64,000 bases of DNA from Ferrimonas balearica DSM 9799 (GCF_000148645.1 NC_014541.1:4177139-4241138), one strand, 5' to 3'. Shown: positions 6,099 to 15,919, counted from the stretch's first letter. The notes: generated by a model not told the origin, from the sequence alone. Program-made: numbers and translations.

Positions 6099-8264
6099 AT
6101 GACCTCCAGATTGCAGCTCGACACCCTTAACGACAAACAACGTGCCGCCGTAGAAGCGGCACCCGGTGCCGTGCTGGTGCTGGCAGGGGCGGGCAGTGGC
6201 AAAACCCGGGTGCTGACCCATCGCATCGCCTGGTTGCTGGAGGAGCAGGGCGAAAGCCCCTACGCCATTCTGGCGGTGACCTTTACCAATAAAGCCGCGG
6301 CCGAGATGCGCCACCGTATCGAAGATCTGGTGCATGGCCCGGTCAACCGGATGTGGATCGGCACCTTCCACGGCCTCGCTCACCGTCTGCTGCGCGCCCA
6401 CTATCAGGAGGCGGGTCTGCCCGAGGGGTTCCAGATCCTCGACAGCGACGATCAGCAGCGCCTGGTCAAACGCATTCTCAAAAGCCTGCAACTGGATGAG
6501 AAGCGCTGGTCACCCCGTCAGGCGGTGGGCTACATCAACGCCAAGAAAGATGAGGGGTTACGGCCCCAACACATCGACGCCGGTTACCACCCGGTGGAGA
6601 AAACCTTTCTGCAGATCTATCAGGCCTATCAGGAAGCCTGCGACCGGGCCGGCCTGGTGGACTTTGCCGAGTTGCTGCTGCGCGCCCACGAGCTGTGGCT
6701 GAAACAGCCGCACCTGCTGCGCCACTATCAACAGCGTTTCCGCCATATCCTGGTGGACGAGTTCCAGGACACCAACGCCATCCAGTACGCCTGGATCCGC
6801 ATGCTGGCCTCCGATGGCAGCCACATCATGATCGTGGGCGACGATGACCAGTCCATCTACGGCTGGCGTGGCGCCCGGGTGGAGAACCTGCAAAAGTTTC
6901 TCGACGATTTCCCCGGCGCCCAGACCATCCGCCTGGAACAAAACTACCGCTCCACCAGCACCATCCTCAGCGCCGCCAACGCCCTGATCGCCCACAACGC
7001 CGAGCGGATGGGCAAAGAGCTGTGGACCGAGGGGGCCACTGGTGAGCCGATCAGCCTCTACTGCGCCTTTAACGAGCTGGAGGAAGCCCGTTATATCGTC
7101 GGCCGCATCAAGCAACACCTCGACGGCGGCGGAGCCCTCTCCGACTGCGCCATTCTCTACCGCTCCAACGCCCAGTCGCGGGTGCTGGAGGAAGCGTTGC
7201 TGCATCAGAGCGTGGCTTACCGCATCTACGGCGGCCTGCGCTTCTTCGAACGCCAGGAGATCAAGGACGCGCTGGGTTATCTGCGCCTGATCGCCAACCG
7301 CCACGACGACGCCGCCTTTGAGCGCATCGTCAACACCCCGACCCGGGGCATCGGTGATCGCACCCTGGACATCGTCCGCGCCACCGCCCGCGCCGAGGGC
7401 ATCACCCTGTGGCGCGCCTGTCAGCGCCTGCTCAGTGAGCGCGGCCTGGCCGGTCGGGCCGCCTCGGCGGTGGCCGCCTTTATCAGCCTGATCGACCAGC
7501 TCGAAGAGGAGGTGATGGACGCGCCGCTCAAGCGCCAGGCTGACCACGTGATCAACCACTCCGGCCTGCGTGCCATGTACGAGGCGGAGAAGGGCGAGAA
7601 GGCCGAAGCGCGGATTGAGAACTTGAACGAGCTGGTGACCGCCGCCGGCTCCTTTGAGCGCCCGGAAGACAGCGAGGAGATGAGCGAGCTGAACGCCTTT
7701 TTGGCCCATGCCGCGCTGGAAGCCGGGGAAGGCCAGGCCGATGATAACGACGATGCGGTGCAGCTGATGACCCTGCACAGCGCCAAGGGGCTGGAGTTCC
7801 CGCTGGTGTTTATGTGCGGCGTGGAGGAGGGGATGTTCCCCAGCCAAATGGCCCTGGACGAGGGAGACCGACTGGAGGAGGAGCGCCGCCTTTGCTACGT
7901 GGGGATGACCCGGGCGATGCAGAAGCTCTACATCACCTACGCGGAATCACGCCGCCTGTATGGCCGTGAAACCTTTGCCAAGGCCAGTCGCTTTATCCGC
8001 GAAATTCCGCAGGAGCATCTGGACGAAGTGCGACTGACCACCCAGGTGTCTCAGCCGCGCCAGTACAACCGCTTTAATCAGTCAGAACAGCGCTTTAACG
8101 ACACCGGTTTCAGCCTGGGCCAGCGCGTGCATCACCCCAAATTTGGTGACGGGGTGATCATCAATTACGAAGGCTCCGGCCCGCAAAGCCGGGTTCAGGT
8201 GGCGTTCGACGGCATGGGCGTCAAGTGGCTGGTGGTGGCGTACGCCCGTCTGGAAGCCCGGTAA
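6099..8264 (+). CDS. uvrD: DNA helicase II UvrD
   Basis: This 721-residue SF1A 3'-5' helicase acts in nucleotide excision repair and mismatch repair. Visible motifs: Q-motif region LNDKQRAAVE, Walker A AGAGSGKTRVL, Ia AVTFTNKAAAEM, II LVDEFQDTN, III GDDDQSIYGWRGA, IV QNYRST, V TLHSAKGLEFP, VI YVGMTRAM. The C-terminal Tudor-like segment (GQRVHHPKFGDGVIINYEG) is complete and binds RNA polymerase in E. coli. Length is normal. It follows yigB as in enterics. Confidence 0.98.
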   Translation: MTSRLQLDTLNDKQRAAVEAAPGAVLVLAGAGSGKTRVLTHRIAWLLEEQGESPYAILAVTFTNKAAAEMRHRIEDLVHGPVNRMWIGTFHGLAHRLLRAHYQEAGLPEGFQILDSDDQQRLVKRILKSLQLDEKRWSPRQAVGYINAKKDEGLRPQHIDAGYHPVEKTFLQIYQAYQEACDRAGLVDFAELLLRAHELWLKQPHLLRHYQQRFRHILVDEFQDTNAIQYAWIRMLASDGSHIMIVGDDDQSIYGWRGARVENLQKFLDDFPGAQTIRLEQNYRSTSTILSAANALIAHNAERMGKELWTEGATGEPISLYCAFNELEEARYIVGRIKQHLDGGGALSDCAILYRSNAQSRVLEEALLHQSVAYRIYGGLRFFERQEIKDALGYLRLIANRHDDAAFERIVNTPTRGIGDRTLDIVRATARAEGITLWRACQRLLSERGLAGRAASAVAAFISLIDQLEEEVMDAPLKRQADHVINHSGLRAMYEAEKGEKAEARIENLNELVTAAGSFERPEDSEEMSELNAFLAHAALEAGEGQADDNDDAVQLMTLHSAKGLEFPLVFMCGVEEGMFPSQMALDEGDRLEEERRLCYVGMTRAMQKLYITYAESRRLYGRETFAKASRFIREIPQEHLDEVRLTTQVSQPRQYNRFNQSEQRFNDTGFSLGQRVHHPKFGDGVIINYEGSGPQSRVQVAFDGMGVKWLVVAYARLEAR

Positions 8265-8265
8265 C

Positions 8266-8562
8266 TCAGGGGTTAATCCGGATCTTAGCCGGTGCCGGTT
8301 CGGCATCGGCTGAGCGCCAGATCAGCGCCCCGTTGGTTTCATAGTCGTTCTTGGGCAGGCAGTAGAGCAGTTTGCCCCCCACCTCCAATGGCGCCCCTTC
8401 AGAGTACTGCTGGCCCTGATACCAACAGGCACGAACAAACTCGGCACCATCCACCACCGGGATCGGTTTCGGACCTGTGCTGATCACCCGTGCGGGTCGC
8501 TCCACCTGAGCCAGGGCACCAGTGGTCACCAGCAGGCCAATCATCAAGACACGGATTTTCAT
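8266..8562 (-). CDS. DUF1496 (YnjH-like) secreted small protein
   Basis: This 98-residue protein has a signal peptide (MKIRVLMIGLLVTTGALA) and the DUF1496 core CWYQGQQYSEGAPLEVGG followed by LLYC and NDYETNGAL. The two Cys may form a periplasmic disulfide. The ATG at 8562 follows AAAGAAG; a GTG one codon upstream is less likely. It ends two bases from the convergent uvrD stop. Function unknown. Confidence 0.85.
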   Translation of the reverse strand: MKIRVLMIGLLVTTGALAQVERPARVISTGPKPIPVVDGAEFVRACWYQGQQYSEGAPLEVGGKLLYCLPKNDYETNGALIWRSADAEPAPAKIRINP

Positions 8563-8947
8563 CACTTCTTTCCCCCAAACGACTCATTCCAGACCTTGCC
8601 CCGAAAGCGCGGCGACTGTCCAGTCAGTAAAGCGACCCTGAGCCCGGCTCACTGCATCCCAACAATGGTGAAACTTTGTTCTCTTTTACCTGTGCAAAAT
8701 GTAGCCCACAGCAAATTTTGTCACTTTTCACCTTGTAAATCGTGGGGTTAACCAACAAACAATGCGCTGAAATGTTGACCAGATCGCATTTTTGACAATT
8801 GCCTACCCCCCGAACACTCACACTGTGACCCACCCACTCCCCAGTCACGGGTGTAACCAATATGCTGGACCACCTAACAAAGAACGTGACTCACGCGCAA
8901 CCAAACAATGGCGAGAATCGCCACAACGCCGTCACCGAGGAGACTTC
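8563..8947. other. Divergent intergenic region, no gene seen
   Basis: These 385 bp separate the YnjH-like gene from the HemN-like gene. A TTGACA occurs near 8793 but has no convincing -10 partner. I see no FNR box, terminator or RNA signature. Short open frames crossing it have no ribosome sites. Confidence 0.5.
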
Positions 8948-10282
8948 ATGTCGTTAGCCGAACGCGCACTCAATAACGCCGCCATCCGCGAAAGCAACAA
9001 GATCACCACCCCGCGCTGGATGCTGGACAGTCTTGAGCACGTGATGCAGTACTACACCAAGCGTCACCTGTGTCTCGACACTCAGGCGTGCGATGCGTTT
9101 CCGGCGCCGATCCCGGGCCGAAAGTACATGCTCTACATGCATGTGCCGTTCTGCCACACCCTGTGCTCCTTCTGCACCTTCCACCGCTTCCTGTTCAAGG
9201 AAGAGAAAGCCCGGGCGTACTTTATCAGCCTGCGCAAAGAGATGGAGATGGCCAAGGCGCTGGGTTACGACTTTGAAGAGCTGTACATCGGCGGTGGCAC
9301 CACCACCGTGCTGGTGGACGAACTGGCGCGCACCATTGAGCACGCCCGCAACCTGTTCCCCGGCATCAAGCAGGTCTCCTGTGAGTCTGACCCGCTGCAC
9401 CTGACCTCCGCCGAGTTCACCCAGCTGCATGGCCTGGTGGACCGTCTGTCTGTGGGCGTTCAGAGCTTCAACCGCGACATCCTGGCCCGCACCGACCGCC
9501 TGGAGAAGTTCGGCGAGCCGGAAGTGGTGTATGAAAAACTGCTGCGCGCCAAAGACAACTTCCCGATCCTGAACGTCGACATGATCTTCGGCTTCCAGGG
9601 TCAGACCGAGGAAGTACTGCAGAACGATATGGATATGCTGACCCGCCTGGGCCCGCGCCAGATCACCACCTACCCGCTGATGGTGACTCACCAGACCCGC
9701 AAGAGCGCCAAGGGCAACCTGGCCGCGGCGGATCAGGACATCCGTAAAGATTACGAGCTGATCCTCAACAGCCTCAAAGGCCATTACGATCAGCTTACCG
9801 CCTGGTCCTTCGGCAAGAGCAATGAAGAGGGCTTCGACGAGTACGTGGTCAACTACGACGACTACCTCGGCCTGGGTTCCGGCAGCTTCAGCTTCCTGCA
9901 CGACACCCTGTACGTGAACAGCTTCTCGCTGCGTCGCTACCAGGAACGCATCGCGGCGGGCAAGATGGGCGTGGAGTCCTCCAAGCACTACAGCCGCCAT
10001 GCGGTGATGCAGTACCGCTTCCTGCTGAACCTGTTTGGTGGCCGCATCTCCAAGAGCTACTTCAAGGATCAGTTCGGTGTCAGCCCCTACCTGGGCCTGG
10101 CTAAAGAGATGGCGTTTATGCACGCCACCGGCTGCCTGAAGCAGGACCCCACCGACGCTGACAAGCTGCAGGCCACCCCCAACGGCCTGATGATGGGCCT
10201 GCTGATGATGAAGAACTTCTACGCCGGCATGGACAACGTCCGCGCCGAGCTGCGCCGCCCCCTGGGCGCCAAAGACATGTAA
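8948..10282 (+). CDS. HemN-like radical SAM protein (coproporphyrinogen III oxidase family)
   Basis: This 444-residue protein has the radical SAM CX3CX2C motif (CHTLCSFCTF) that ligates a 4Fe-4S cluster, then YIGGGTTT (SAM binding) and DRLSVGVQSF. True HemN has a fourth Cys just after the motif (CXC); here that position is Phe, as in HemW-type relatives. Oxygen-independent coproporphyrinogen oxidation is therefore doubtful, and a canonical hemN lies at 37442. The start is the ATG at 8948 with GAGGAG before it. It stands alone before a strong terminator. Confidence 0.8.
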   Translation: MSLAERALNNAAIRESNKITTPRWMLDSLEHVMQYYTKRHLCLDTQACDAFPAPIPGRKYMLYMHVPFCHTLCSFCTFHRFLFKEEKARAYFISLRKEMEMAKALGYDFEELYIGGGTTTVLVDELARTIEHARNLFPGIKQVSCESDPLHLTSAEFTQLHGLVDRLSVGVQSFNRDILARTDRLEKFGEPEVVYEKLLRAKDNFPILNVDMIFGFQGQTEEVLQNDMDMLTRLGPRQITTYPLMVTHQTRKSAKGNLAAADQDIRKDYELILNSLKGHYDQLTAWSFGKSNEEGFDEYVVNYDDYLGLGSGSFSFLHDTLYVNSFSLRRYQERIAAGKMGVESSKHYSRHAVMQYRFLLNLFGGRISKSYFKDQFGVSPYLGLAKEMAFMHATGCLKQDPTDADKLQATPNGLMMGLLMMKNFYAGMDNVRAELRRPLGAKDM

Positions 10283-10293
10283 TGGTTATCGCG

Positions 10294-10324
10294 AAAAAGG
10301 GCGCCCCTGGGGCGCCCTTTTTTT
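10294..10324 (+). terminator. Strong rho-independent terminator
   Basis: A GGGCGCCCC / GGGGCGCCC stem is followed by seven T, 12 bases after the HemN-like stop. Confidence 0.92.
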
Positions 10325-10395
10325 ATGACCGGATAATGACAACCCGGACGCCGCTGGCGATAATCCGGTGCACTAAATGTGTACCGAGCGCCAGC

Positions 10396-11238
10396 ATGAG
10401 CCGAATCCTGATCATCGCCAACCTGAACTGTGACCACATTCTCCGCCTGAGCCGCCCGCTCAGCTCCGGTGCCCGGATCCACTACGAAGATCTCGGCCAT
10501 CGCATTGGCGGTGGCGCCACCAATACCGGTCTGGGACTGGTTTGGGCCGGTCATCAGGTGGCCCTGTTGAGCCAGGTTGGCAATGATAAGTTGGGCGATT
10601 GGCTGCTGGATGAGGCCCGCCAACTGGGGCTGAACTGCGATCAGGTGCATCGGCTGGTTGGGCCGACCCAACCGCTTCAGTTGCTGATGGAGCCGGATGG
10701 CGAGCGCACCATTTTACGCCCCAACCGGCCACGCCTGTTGCTGCCCCAGCGTCTCGACTGGCAAGCCACTGACGCTCTCTACGTCAATCTGTCGGCCGAG
10801 CACCTGCCTAATCTGATGGCGGATGCCCTCGCCAGTACCTTGGTGGTGGCCCAGCTGCCCAAGGACCTGGCCGTCCGCCCCAGCCACTACCTGATCACCT
10901 CACAGGATGACCTGGCCCAACACGGCGTTGAGCCCAGCTTCGAGTGGGCCCAAAGCATTGCCGGGCCCAGCCTGCGCGCCTTTATCGTCACCGCCGGGGC
11001 GGAGGGCGCCTGTGCTTACCTGCCCGGCACCAGCCTGCAACAGAGCGCCGTGGCGGCCACGGTGGTGGACAGCACCGGTGCCGGCGACTGCTACGCGGCG
11101 GGCTTGATCCACGGTTTGCTGAGTCAGGGTGAGTTGAGCCAAGCGATGGCGGAAGCCGCCCGCTGGGCAGCGTTTGCGGTATCGGCGGAGAGCTCCATTC
11201 CCCCGCAGGCTCTGCATTCTTACCTGGCTTCGGCTTGA
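10396..11238 (+). CDS. PfkB-family carbohydrate/nucleoside kinase
   Basis: This 280-residue ribokinase-fold protein has signature 1 (RIGGGATNTGLGLVWAGHQV) near the N-terminus and signature 2 (VVDSTGAGDCYAAGLIHG), whose Asp is the catalytic base and whose GAGD forms the anion hole. The lid region is short. The start is the ATG at 10396 (MSRILII); the upstream extension crosses a terminator. The substrate cannot be read from the sequence; a sugar or nucleoside is likely. Confidence 0.85.
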   Translation: MSRILIIANLNCDHILRLSRPLSSGARIHYEDLGHRIGGGATNTGLGLVWAGHQVALLSQVGNDKLGDWLLDEARQLGLNCDQVHRLVGPTQPLQLLMEPDGERTILRPNRPRLLLPQRLDWQATDALYVNLSAEHLPNLMADALASTLVVAQLPKDLAVRPSHYLITSQDDLAQHGVEPSFEWAQSIAGPSLRAFIVTAGAEGACAYLPGTSLQQSAVAATVVDSTGAGDCYAAGLIHGLLSQGELSQAMAEAARWAAFAVSAESSIPPQALHSYLASA

Positions 11239-11306
11239 CGCCTGACCACTTTGTGGTCAATAACCATTTAACCTGTCTGCACTTTCACCACGAACAACGG
11301 AGCCGG

Positions 11307-12365
11307 ATGGAACTGGATCCCAGGCCAGTGCAATACAAGGGACTGCAGTGGCTGCTGATTTTTGCCACGTTGACGCCATTGGCCAGTGTCTTTCTTTACG
11401 AATGGTCCCAACCGCTGGAACGCCAGGCCCCCTACCTGCTGAACGCCACTCTGGCGGTTCTGCTGTGGGGCCTTAACCGTCGCGCCCACCGGCGCAAACG
11501 CTTTCAACTGGCGATGCCCATTGAGGTTCAGGGGCTGCTGCTGGGGCTGGCGGTCTCCACCGTGGTAGTGGCACGCCTCACCGGTAACGACGGGGGCCCC
11601 ATCCTGCCGGTGTTCTCCGCCTACGTGATGTTTGTGTTTGCCTCAGTATTGGGGCTGCACAGCGCCGACCGCGCATTGTTGATGTGCCTGGCCCCACCCA
11701 CTCTGGTGCTGCTATGGCCCAGTGGCGTGCTGTGGTGGCAGGAGTTGGCGGTGCTGGTGATCACCCTCTATCTCGGCTTTGCCGCCCGTCGTCAAATCAA
11801 CCTGTGGATGCGGATGAGCCAGGCTCAGTTGCGCCAGAACAAACGCCTGCTGGAGAAGTTTCGCACCCTCTCCAATCAGGACCCACTGACCGGCCTCGGC
11901 AACCGTCGCTGCTTTGAGCAGCGTCTGGCCCAGTCCGTCAGCGAGGCCAAGCGCAGCAAAAACGCGCTGAGCCTGATCCTGCTCGATGTGGATTACTTCA
12001 AGCGCTACAACGACCACTTCGGCCATCAGGCCGGTGACGAGTGTCTGCGCACCGTGGCCCAGATCCTGCGCCTGTCCAGCCGTCGTCAGTCCGATACCCT
12101 GGCCCGCATCGGCGGTGAAGAGTTCGTACTGCTGCTGCCCAACACCGATAAGCGCGGCGCACAGCGACTGGCGGAGGAGATCCAGAGCCGGCTGCTGCAG
12201 GCGGATCTCGACCACCCTCAATCGGGCATTTCAAAGCGGGTTACCCTGAGTCAGGGCATCGCCCAGTGGCACCCCGGCCTGTCCGGTGACGCACTGATGC
12301 ACCAGGCCGACAAAGCGATGTACGAATCCAAACTGGCGGGCCGAAACACCATCTCGGCCGCCTGA
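11307..12365 (+). CDS. Membrane diguanylate cyclase (GGDEF)
   Basis: This 352-residue protein has about five or six N-terminal membrane helices (roughly residues 15-165) and no recognised sensor fold. A short coil and a GGDEF domain follow. The active site is RIGGEEF with LDVDYFKRYND upstream. RxxD (RQSD) five residues before GGEEF is an intact inhibitory I-site, so product feedback is expected. The ATG at 11307 follows CGGAG. The enzyme makes c-di-GMP from two GTP at the inner membrane. Confidence 0.93.
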   Translation: MELDPRPVQYKGLQWLLIFATLTPLASVFLYEWSQPLERQAPYLLNATLAVLLWGLNRRAHRRKRFQLAMPIEVQGLLLGLAVSTVVVARLTGNDGGPILPVFSAYVMFVFASVLGLHSADRALLMCLAPPTLVLLWPSGVLWWQELAVLVITLYLGFAARRQINLWMRMSQAQLRQNKRLLEKFRTLSNQDPLTGLGNRRCFEQRLAQSVSEAKRSKNALSLILLDVDYFKRYNDHFGHQAGDECLRTVAQILRLSSRRQSDTLARIGGEEFVLLLPNTDKRGAQRLAEEIQSRLLQADLDHPQSGISKRVTLSQGIAQWHPGLSGDALMHQADKAMYESKLAGRNTISAA

Positions 12366-12374
12366 ACCCTCGAT

Positions 12375-12404
12375 AAAAAAGCGCGCCGGATGGCGCGCTT
12401 TTTT
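12375..12404. terminator. Bidirectional terminator between convergent genes
   Basis: An AAAAAAGCGCGCC-GGAT-GGCGCGCTTTTTT hairpin lies between the cyclase and the ETF-QO gene and works on both strands. Confidence 0.92.
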
Positions 12405-12406
12405 GA

Positions 12407-14041
12407 TCACATATTGGGGTAGTTAGGACCGCCACCGCCCTCCGGCGTGACCCAGGTGATGTTCTGGCTGGGGTCCTTGATGTCGCAGGTTTTGCAGTGG
12501 ATGCAGTTGGCCGCATTGATCTGCAGTCGCGGCGTTCCGCCCTCTTCAACAATCTCATACACCCCGGCCGGGCAGTATCGCTGCGCCGGTTCATCAAACT
12601 GGGCCAGGTTCACCTGCACCGGAATCGCCGCGTCAGTCAGCTTAAGGTGACAGGGCTGGTCCTCTTCGTGATAGGTGTTGGACAGGAACACCGAAGAGAG
12701 GCGATCAAAGCTCAGCTTGCCATCCGGCTTAGGGTACTGGATGGCCACAGCCTGGGCGGCGGGTTGCAGCTGGGCGTGATCACGATGCTCATCTTTAAGG
12801 GTGATGGGCAGGCGACCGCCAAACAGGTTCTGATCCAGGGTGTTAAACGCGCCCCCCAGCATGCTGCCGAATTTGTGCAGCGCCGGGCCAAAATTGCGGG
12901 AGCGATACAGCTCATCGTAGAGCCAGGAAGCTTTAAAGTGCGCTTCAAACTGGGTCAGGTCCTGCACACCGGCTTCAGCATCGCTCAGGGCTTCGGCCAC
13001 CACTTCCGCCGCCAGCATGCCGGACTTCATCGCGGTGTGGCTGCCCTTGATCTTGGCGAAGTTGAGCGTGCCGGCGTCGCAGCCAATCAACAGGCCGCCG
13101 GGAAAGCTCATCTTGGGCAGAGAGTTGAAACCGCCCTTGGCGATGGCCCGGGCACCGTAGCTGATGCGCTCGCCGCCCTCCAGATGTTTGGCAATCTCCG
13201 GATGGGTCTTAAAGCGCTGGAACTCCTCAAAAGGGTTCAGGTTGGGGTTGTCGTAGTTCAGGTCGACAATCAGCCCCACCAGCACCTGGTTGTTGTCGGC
13301 ATGGTAGAGGTAGCTGCCGCCGGATGCGCCATGCTCGGACAATGGCCAGCCGGCAGTGTGCACCACCTTACCGGGCTTGGTGGCGCCCTCCGGCAGCTGC
13401 CAGATCTCCTTAAAGCCCAGCCCATAGTGTTGCGGGCTGCGCCCGGCATCCAGCTGGTAACGGGCGATCAGCGCCTTACCCAGGTGGCCACGGCAACCTT
13501 CAGCAAACAGCGTATAACGGGCGCGCAGCTCCATGCCCGGCATATAGCCATCCTTCTCGCTGCCATCCAGACCGACGCCCATGTCGCCGGTGATCACGCC
13601 ACCAATCACGCCATCCTGCTCAATCAGCTCGGCAGCACTGAATCCCGGGTAGATCTCCACCCCCAGTCCTTCGGCCTGCTCCGCCAGCCAGCGACACAGA
13701 TTGCCCAGGCTGATGATGTAGTTGCCGTCGTTGTGCATCGTTTTTGGGGTCAGCCAGTTGGGGAACTGGCGTCCGCCTTTACTGTCCAGCAGCCAGATCT
13801 CATCATCGGTGACCGGGGTGTCCAACGGCGCCCCCTGTTCGCGCCATTCCGGCAGCAGTTCATTCAGGGCGCGCGGCTCAAACACCGCGCCAGAGAGGAT
13901 ATGGGCACCCACTTCGGAGCCCTTCTCCACCACGCAGACATTGAGTTCCGCGTTCAGCTGTTTCAGGCGGATGGCAGCGGACAGGCCAGCCGGGCCGGCA
14001 CCCACCACCAGGACGTCAAATTCCATCGACTCGCGTTCCAT
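12407..14041 (-). CDS. Electron transfer flavoprotein-ubiquinone oxidoreductase
   Basis: This 544-residue membrane-associated flavoprotein passes electrons from ETF (fatty-acid and amino-acid oxidation) to ubiquinone. FAD binding is shown by DVLVVGAGPAGLSAAIRL near the N-terminus. The 4Fe-4S cluster is bound by CIHCKTCDIK, with a further Cys upstream (CPAGVYE), near the C-terminus. Length matches the family. The start is the ATG at 14041 or, five codons in, MEFDVLVVG. No ETF genes are adjacent. Confidence 0.96.
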   Translation of the reverse strand: MERESMEFDVLVVGAGPAGLSAAIRLKQLNAELNVCVVEKGSEVGAHILSGAVFEPRALNELLPEWREQGAPLDTPVTDDEIWLLDSKGGRQFPNWLTPKTMHNDGNYIISLGNLCRWLAEQAEGLGVEIYPGFSAAELIEQDGVIGGVITGDMGVGLDGSEKDGYMPGMELRARYTLFAEGCRGHLGKALIARYQLDAGRSPQHYGLGFKEIWQLPEGATKPGKVVHTAGWPLSEHGASGGSYLYHADNNQVLVGLIVDLNYDNPNLNPFEEFQRFKTHPEIAKHLEGGERISYGARAIAKGGFNSLPKMSFPGGLLIGCDAGTLNFAKIKGSHTAMKSGMLAAEVVAEALSDAEAGVQDLTQFEAHFKASWLYDELYRSRNFGPALHKFGSMLGGAFNTLDQNLFGGRLPITLKDEHRDHAQLQPAAQAVAIQYPKPDGKLSFDRLSSVFLSNTYHEEDQPCHLKLTDAAIPVQVNLAQFDEPAQRYCPAGVYEIVEEGGTPRLQINAANCIHCKTCDIKDPSQNITWVTPEGGGGPNYPNM

Positions 14042-14261
14042 CACTCTTCCTCGTGTGACTCTCTGCTGGAGCTTACGTTTACGTTATCGTCAGCTTACTG
14101 AAAAAGTGACCAAGTTCACAGAGGGAGGCGTAGGAACAGTACAGGAGGGCGGCAAGAATCGGACAAATTCGGCAAGATCCTCTCACGGCGGCCCGTCAAA
14201 ATGTGATCCCAACTGATTGTCCGAGTCGCTGGCTATACTTTACACTGCAAGCAGTTGTTAA

Positions 14262-14356
14262 CCGAGCCCGTCGGTACCTAAGTCCAGCAAGGGATATGGT
14301 CGTCGGGCCGTGGCATCAGGCCACCGGGGTAGATTGAGAAAGTTAATCTGCCTTCC
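14262..14356 (+). promoter_or_regulatory. Candidate molybdenum-cofactor (MOCO) riboswitch
   Basis: The moaA leader folds into a compact set of helices: GCCCG (14266-14270) with CGGGC (14304-14308), a GTGGC-ATCAG-GCCAC hairpin (14310-14324), and GGTAGATT (14328-14335) with AATCTGCC (14345-14352), close to the ribosome site. A possible -10 (TATACT) lies at 14233. MOCO motif RNAs sit in exactly this place upstream of moaA. I recognise the position and folding pattern, not every consensus base. Confidence 0.55.
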
Positions 14357-14378
14357 TCTATTTTAGGAAAGGTGACAC

Positions 14379-15359
14379 ATGCGAGAGCTCCAGGACCGAT
14401 TCGGTCGCAGCTTCCCATACCTGCGCCTGTCGATCACAGACGCCTGCAATTTTAAGTGCGAATACTGTCTGCCTAACGGCTACCACCCCGACGGCAAGCC
14501 CCGATTTATGACGCTGGACGAGATCCGGCGGGTTTTGCATGCCTTCTCCACGGTGGGCATGCGCAAAGTGCGCATCACCGGCGGCGAGCCCACCCTGCGT
14601 AAGGACTTCGAAGAGGTCCTGCAGCTGGCCGCCAACACCCCCGGCGTTGATACCATCGCCACCACCACCAACGGTTACCGCCTGGCCGAGCATGCCCGGG
14701 CCTGGCATCAGGCCGGTCTGTCTCAGGTCAACGTTTCGGTCGACAGCCTCGACCCTGCCAATTTCCAGCGCATCACCGGCGACAGCCGGTTTGATCTGGT
14801 GATGAAGGGGATCGACGCCGCCCTGAACGAGGGCTACCGCAAGGTGAAGATCAACGTGGTATTACTGAAGGGGCTGAACGGTGGCGAGCTGCCGCTGTTC
14901 CTCGACTACATCAAGCACCAGCCGGTCGACCTGCGCTTTATTGAGCTGATGGAAACCGGCCTGCACCACGACTACTTCCAGGCCCATCACTTGCCCGGCA
15001 CGGTGATCCAGGCGCAACTGGAACGCCAGGGCTGGCAGTTGGATCCCCGCGGCCCGGACGATGGCCCGGCCCTCAACTACAGCCACCCGGATTACGCCGG
15101 CCGTATCGGCCTGATCATGCCTTACGCCAAAGATTTCTGTGCCAGTTGCAACCGTCTGCGGGTCTCCGCCATCGGCAAACTGCACCTGTGCCTGTTCACC
15201 GAGGCCGGCATTGAGCTGCGTGATCTGCTCGGCAGCGACGACCAGCAGGAAGAGCTGATCGCCCGGCTGCACGCCGCCCTGGGCCAGAAACACCAAACCC
15301 ATTACCTCCACGAGGGGGACGCCGGAGCCACACCACACCTGGCCTCCATCGGCGGATAA
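14379..15359 (+). CDS. moaA: GTP 3',8-cyclase MoaA
   Basis: This 326-residue radical SAM enzyme starts molybdopterin synthesis by converting GTP to 3',8-cyclo-GTP. The N-terminal cluster motif is CNFKCEYC and the C-terminal one is CASCNRLRVS...C. The protein ends in GG, the tail needed to reactivate the enzyme. ITGGEPTLR is the SAM-binding GGE. It is first gene of moaABCDE, behind a structured leader and a strong AGGAAAGG site. Confidence 0.97.
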   Translation: MRELQDRFGRSFPYLRLSITDACNFKCEYCLPNGYHPDGKPRFMTLDEIRRVLHAFSTVGMRKVRITGGEPTLRKDFEEVLQLAANTPGVDTIATTTNGYRLAEHARAWHQAGLSQVNVSVDSLDPANFQRITGDSRFDLVMKGIDAALNEGYRKVKINVVLLKGLNGGELPLFLDYIKHQPVDLRFIELMETGLHHDYFQAHHLPGTVIQAQLERQGWQLDPRGPDDGPALNYSHPDYAGRIGLIMPYAKDFCASCNRLRVSAIGKLHLCLFTEAGIELRDLLGSDDQQEELIARLHAALGQKHQTHYLHEGDAGATPHLASIGG

Positions 15360-15388
15360 CGACAAAAAGCGACGCAAAGAGACACCTT

Positions 15389-15919
15389 ATGGGACACCTT
15401 TCTCAAGCCAACTTTATCCCTTTGAACATCGCCGTTCTGACCCTGTCCGACACCCGCGACTGGGACAGCGACAAGTCCGGCCAATATCTGGCGGACCACC
15501 TGCAAGAGGCCGGTCACACCTTGGTGGATCGCCGCATCGTCAAAGACGACAAGTACACCATTCGTGCGGTACTGTCGGAGTGGATCGCTTCCGATAACGT
15601 GCAGGTGGTCATCACCACCGGCGGCACCGGCTTTACTGACCGTGACTCCACTCCGGAGGCGGTGATGCCGCTGTTCGACAAAGCGATCGAGGGCTTTGGT
15701 GAACTGTTCCGCCACATTACCTATCAGGAGCTGGGCACCAGCACGGTACAATCCCGTGCCGTTGCAGGAATGGCCAATAAAACCGCCATCTTCTGCCTGC
15801 CCGGTTCAACCGGTGCCTGCCGCACTGGCTGGACCAAGATCCTCAAGGAGCAGCTGGACGCCACCCACCGCCCTTGCAACTTTGTGACCCATTTGAAAGC
15901 AGTAAAGGAACCAGCATGA
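15389..15919 (+). CDS. moaB: Molybdopterin adenylyltransferase-type protein MoaB
   Basis: This 176-residue protein of the MoaB/MogA fold has TLSDTRD near the N-terminus and [14 protein letters not shown], the nucleotide and molybdopterin-binding loop. It adenylates molybdopterin before molybdate insertion, or substitutes for MogA. It lies 29 bp after moaA and its stop overlaps the moaC start by 4 bases. Confidence 0.95.
   Translation: MGHLSQANFIPLNIAVLTLSDTRDWDSDKSGQYLADHLQEAGHTLVDRRIVKDDKYTIRAVLSEWIASDNVQVVITTGGTGFTDRDSTPEAVMPLFDKAIEGFGELFRHITYQELGTSTVQSRAVAGMANKTAIFCLPGSTGACRTGWTKILKEQLDATHRPCNFVTHLKAVKEPA

Noticed and set aside
6055-6099. LexA box before uvrD
   Set aside because: No CTGT-N8-ACAG or close variant is present.
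12497-14101. Long plus-strand ORF opposite ETF-QO
   Set aside because: Antisense shadow of a clearly recognised gene.
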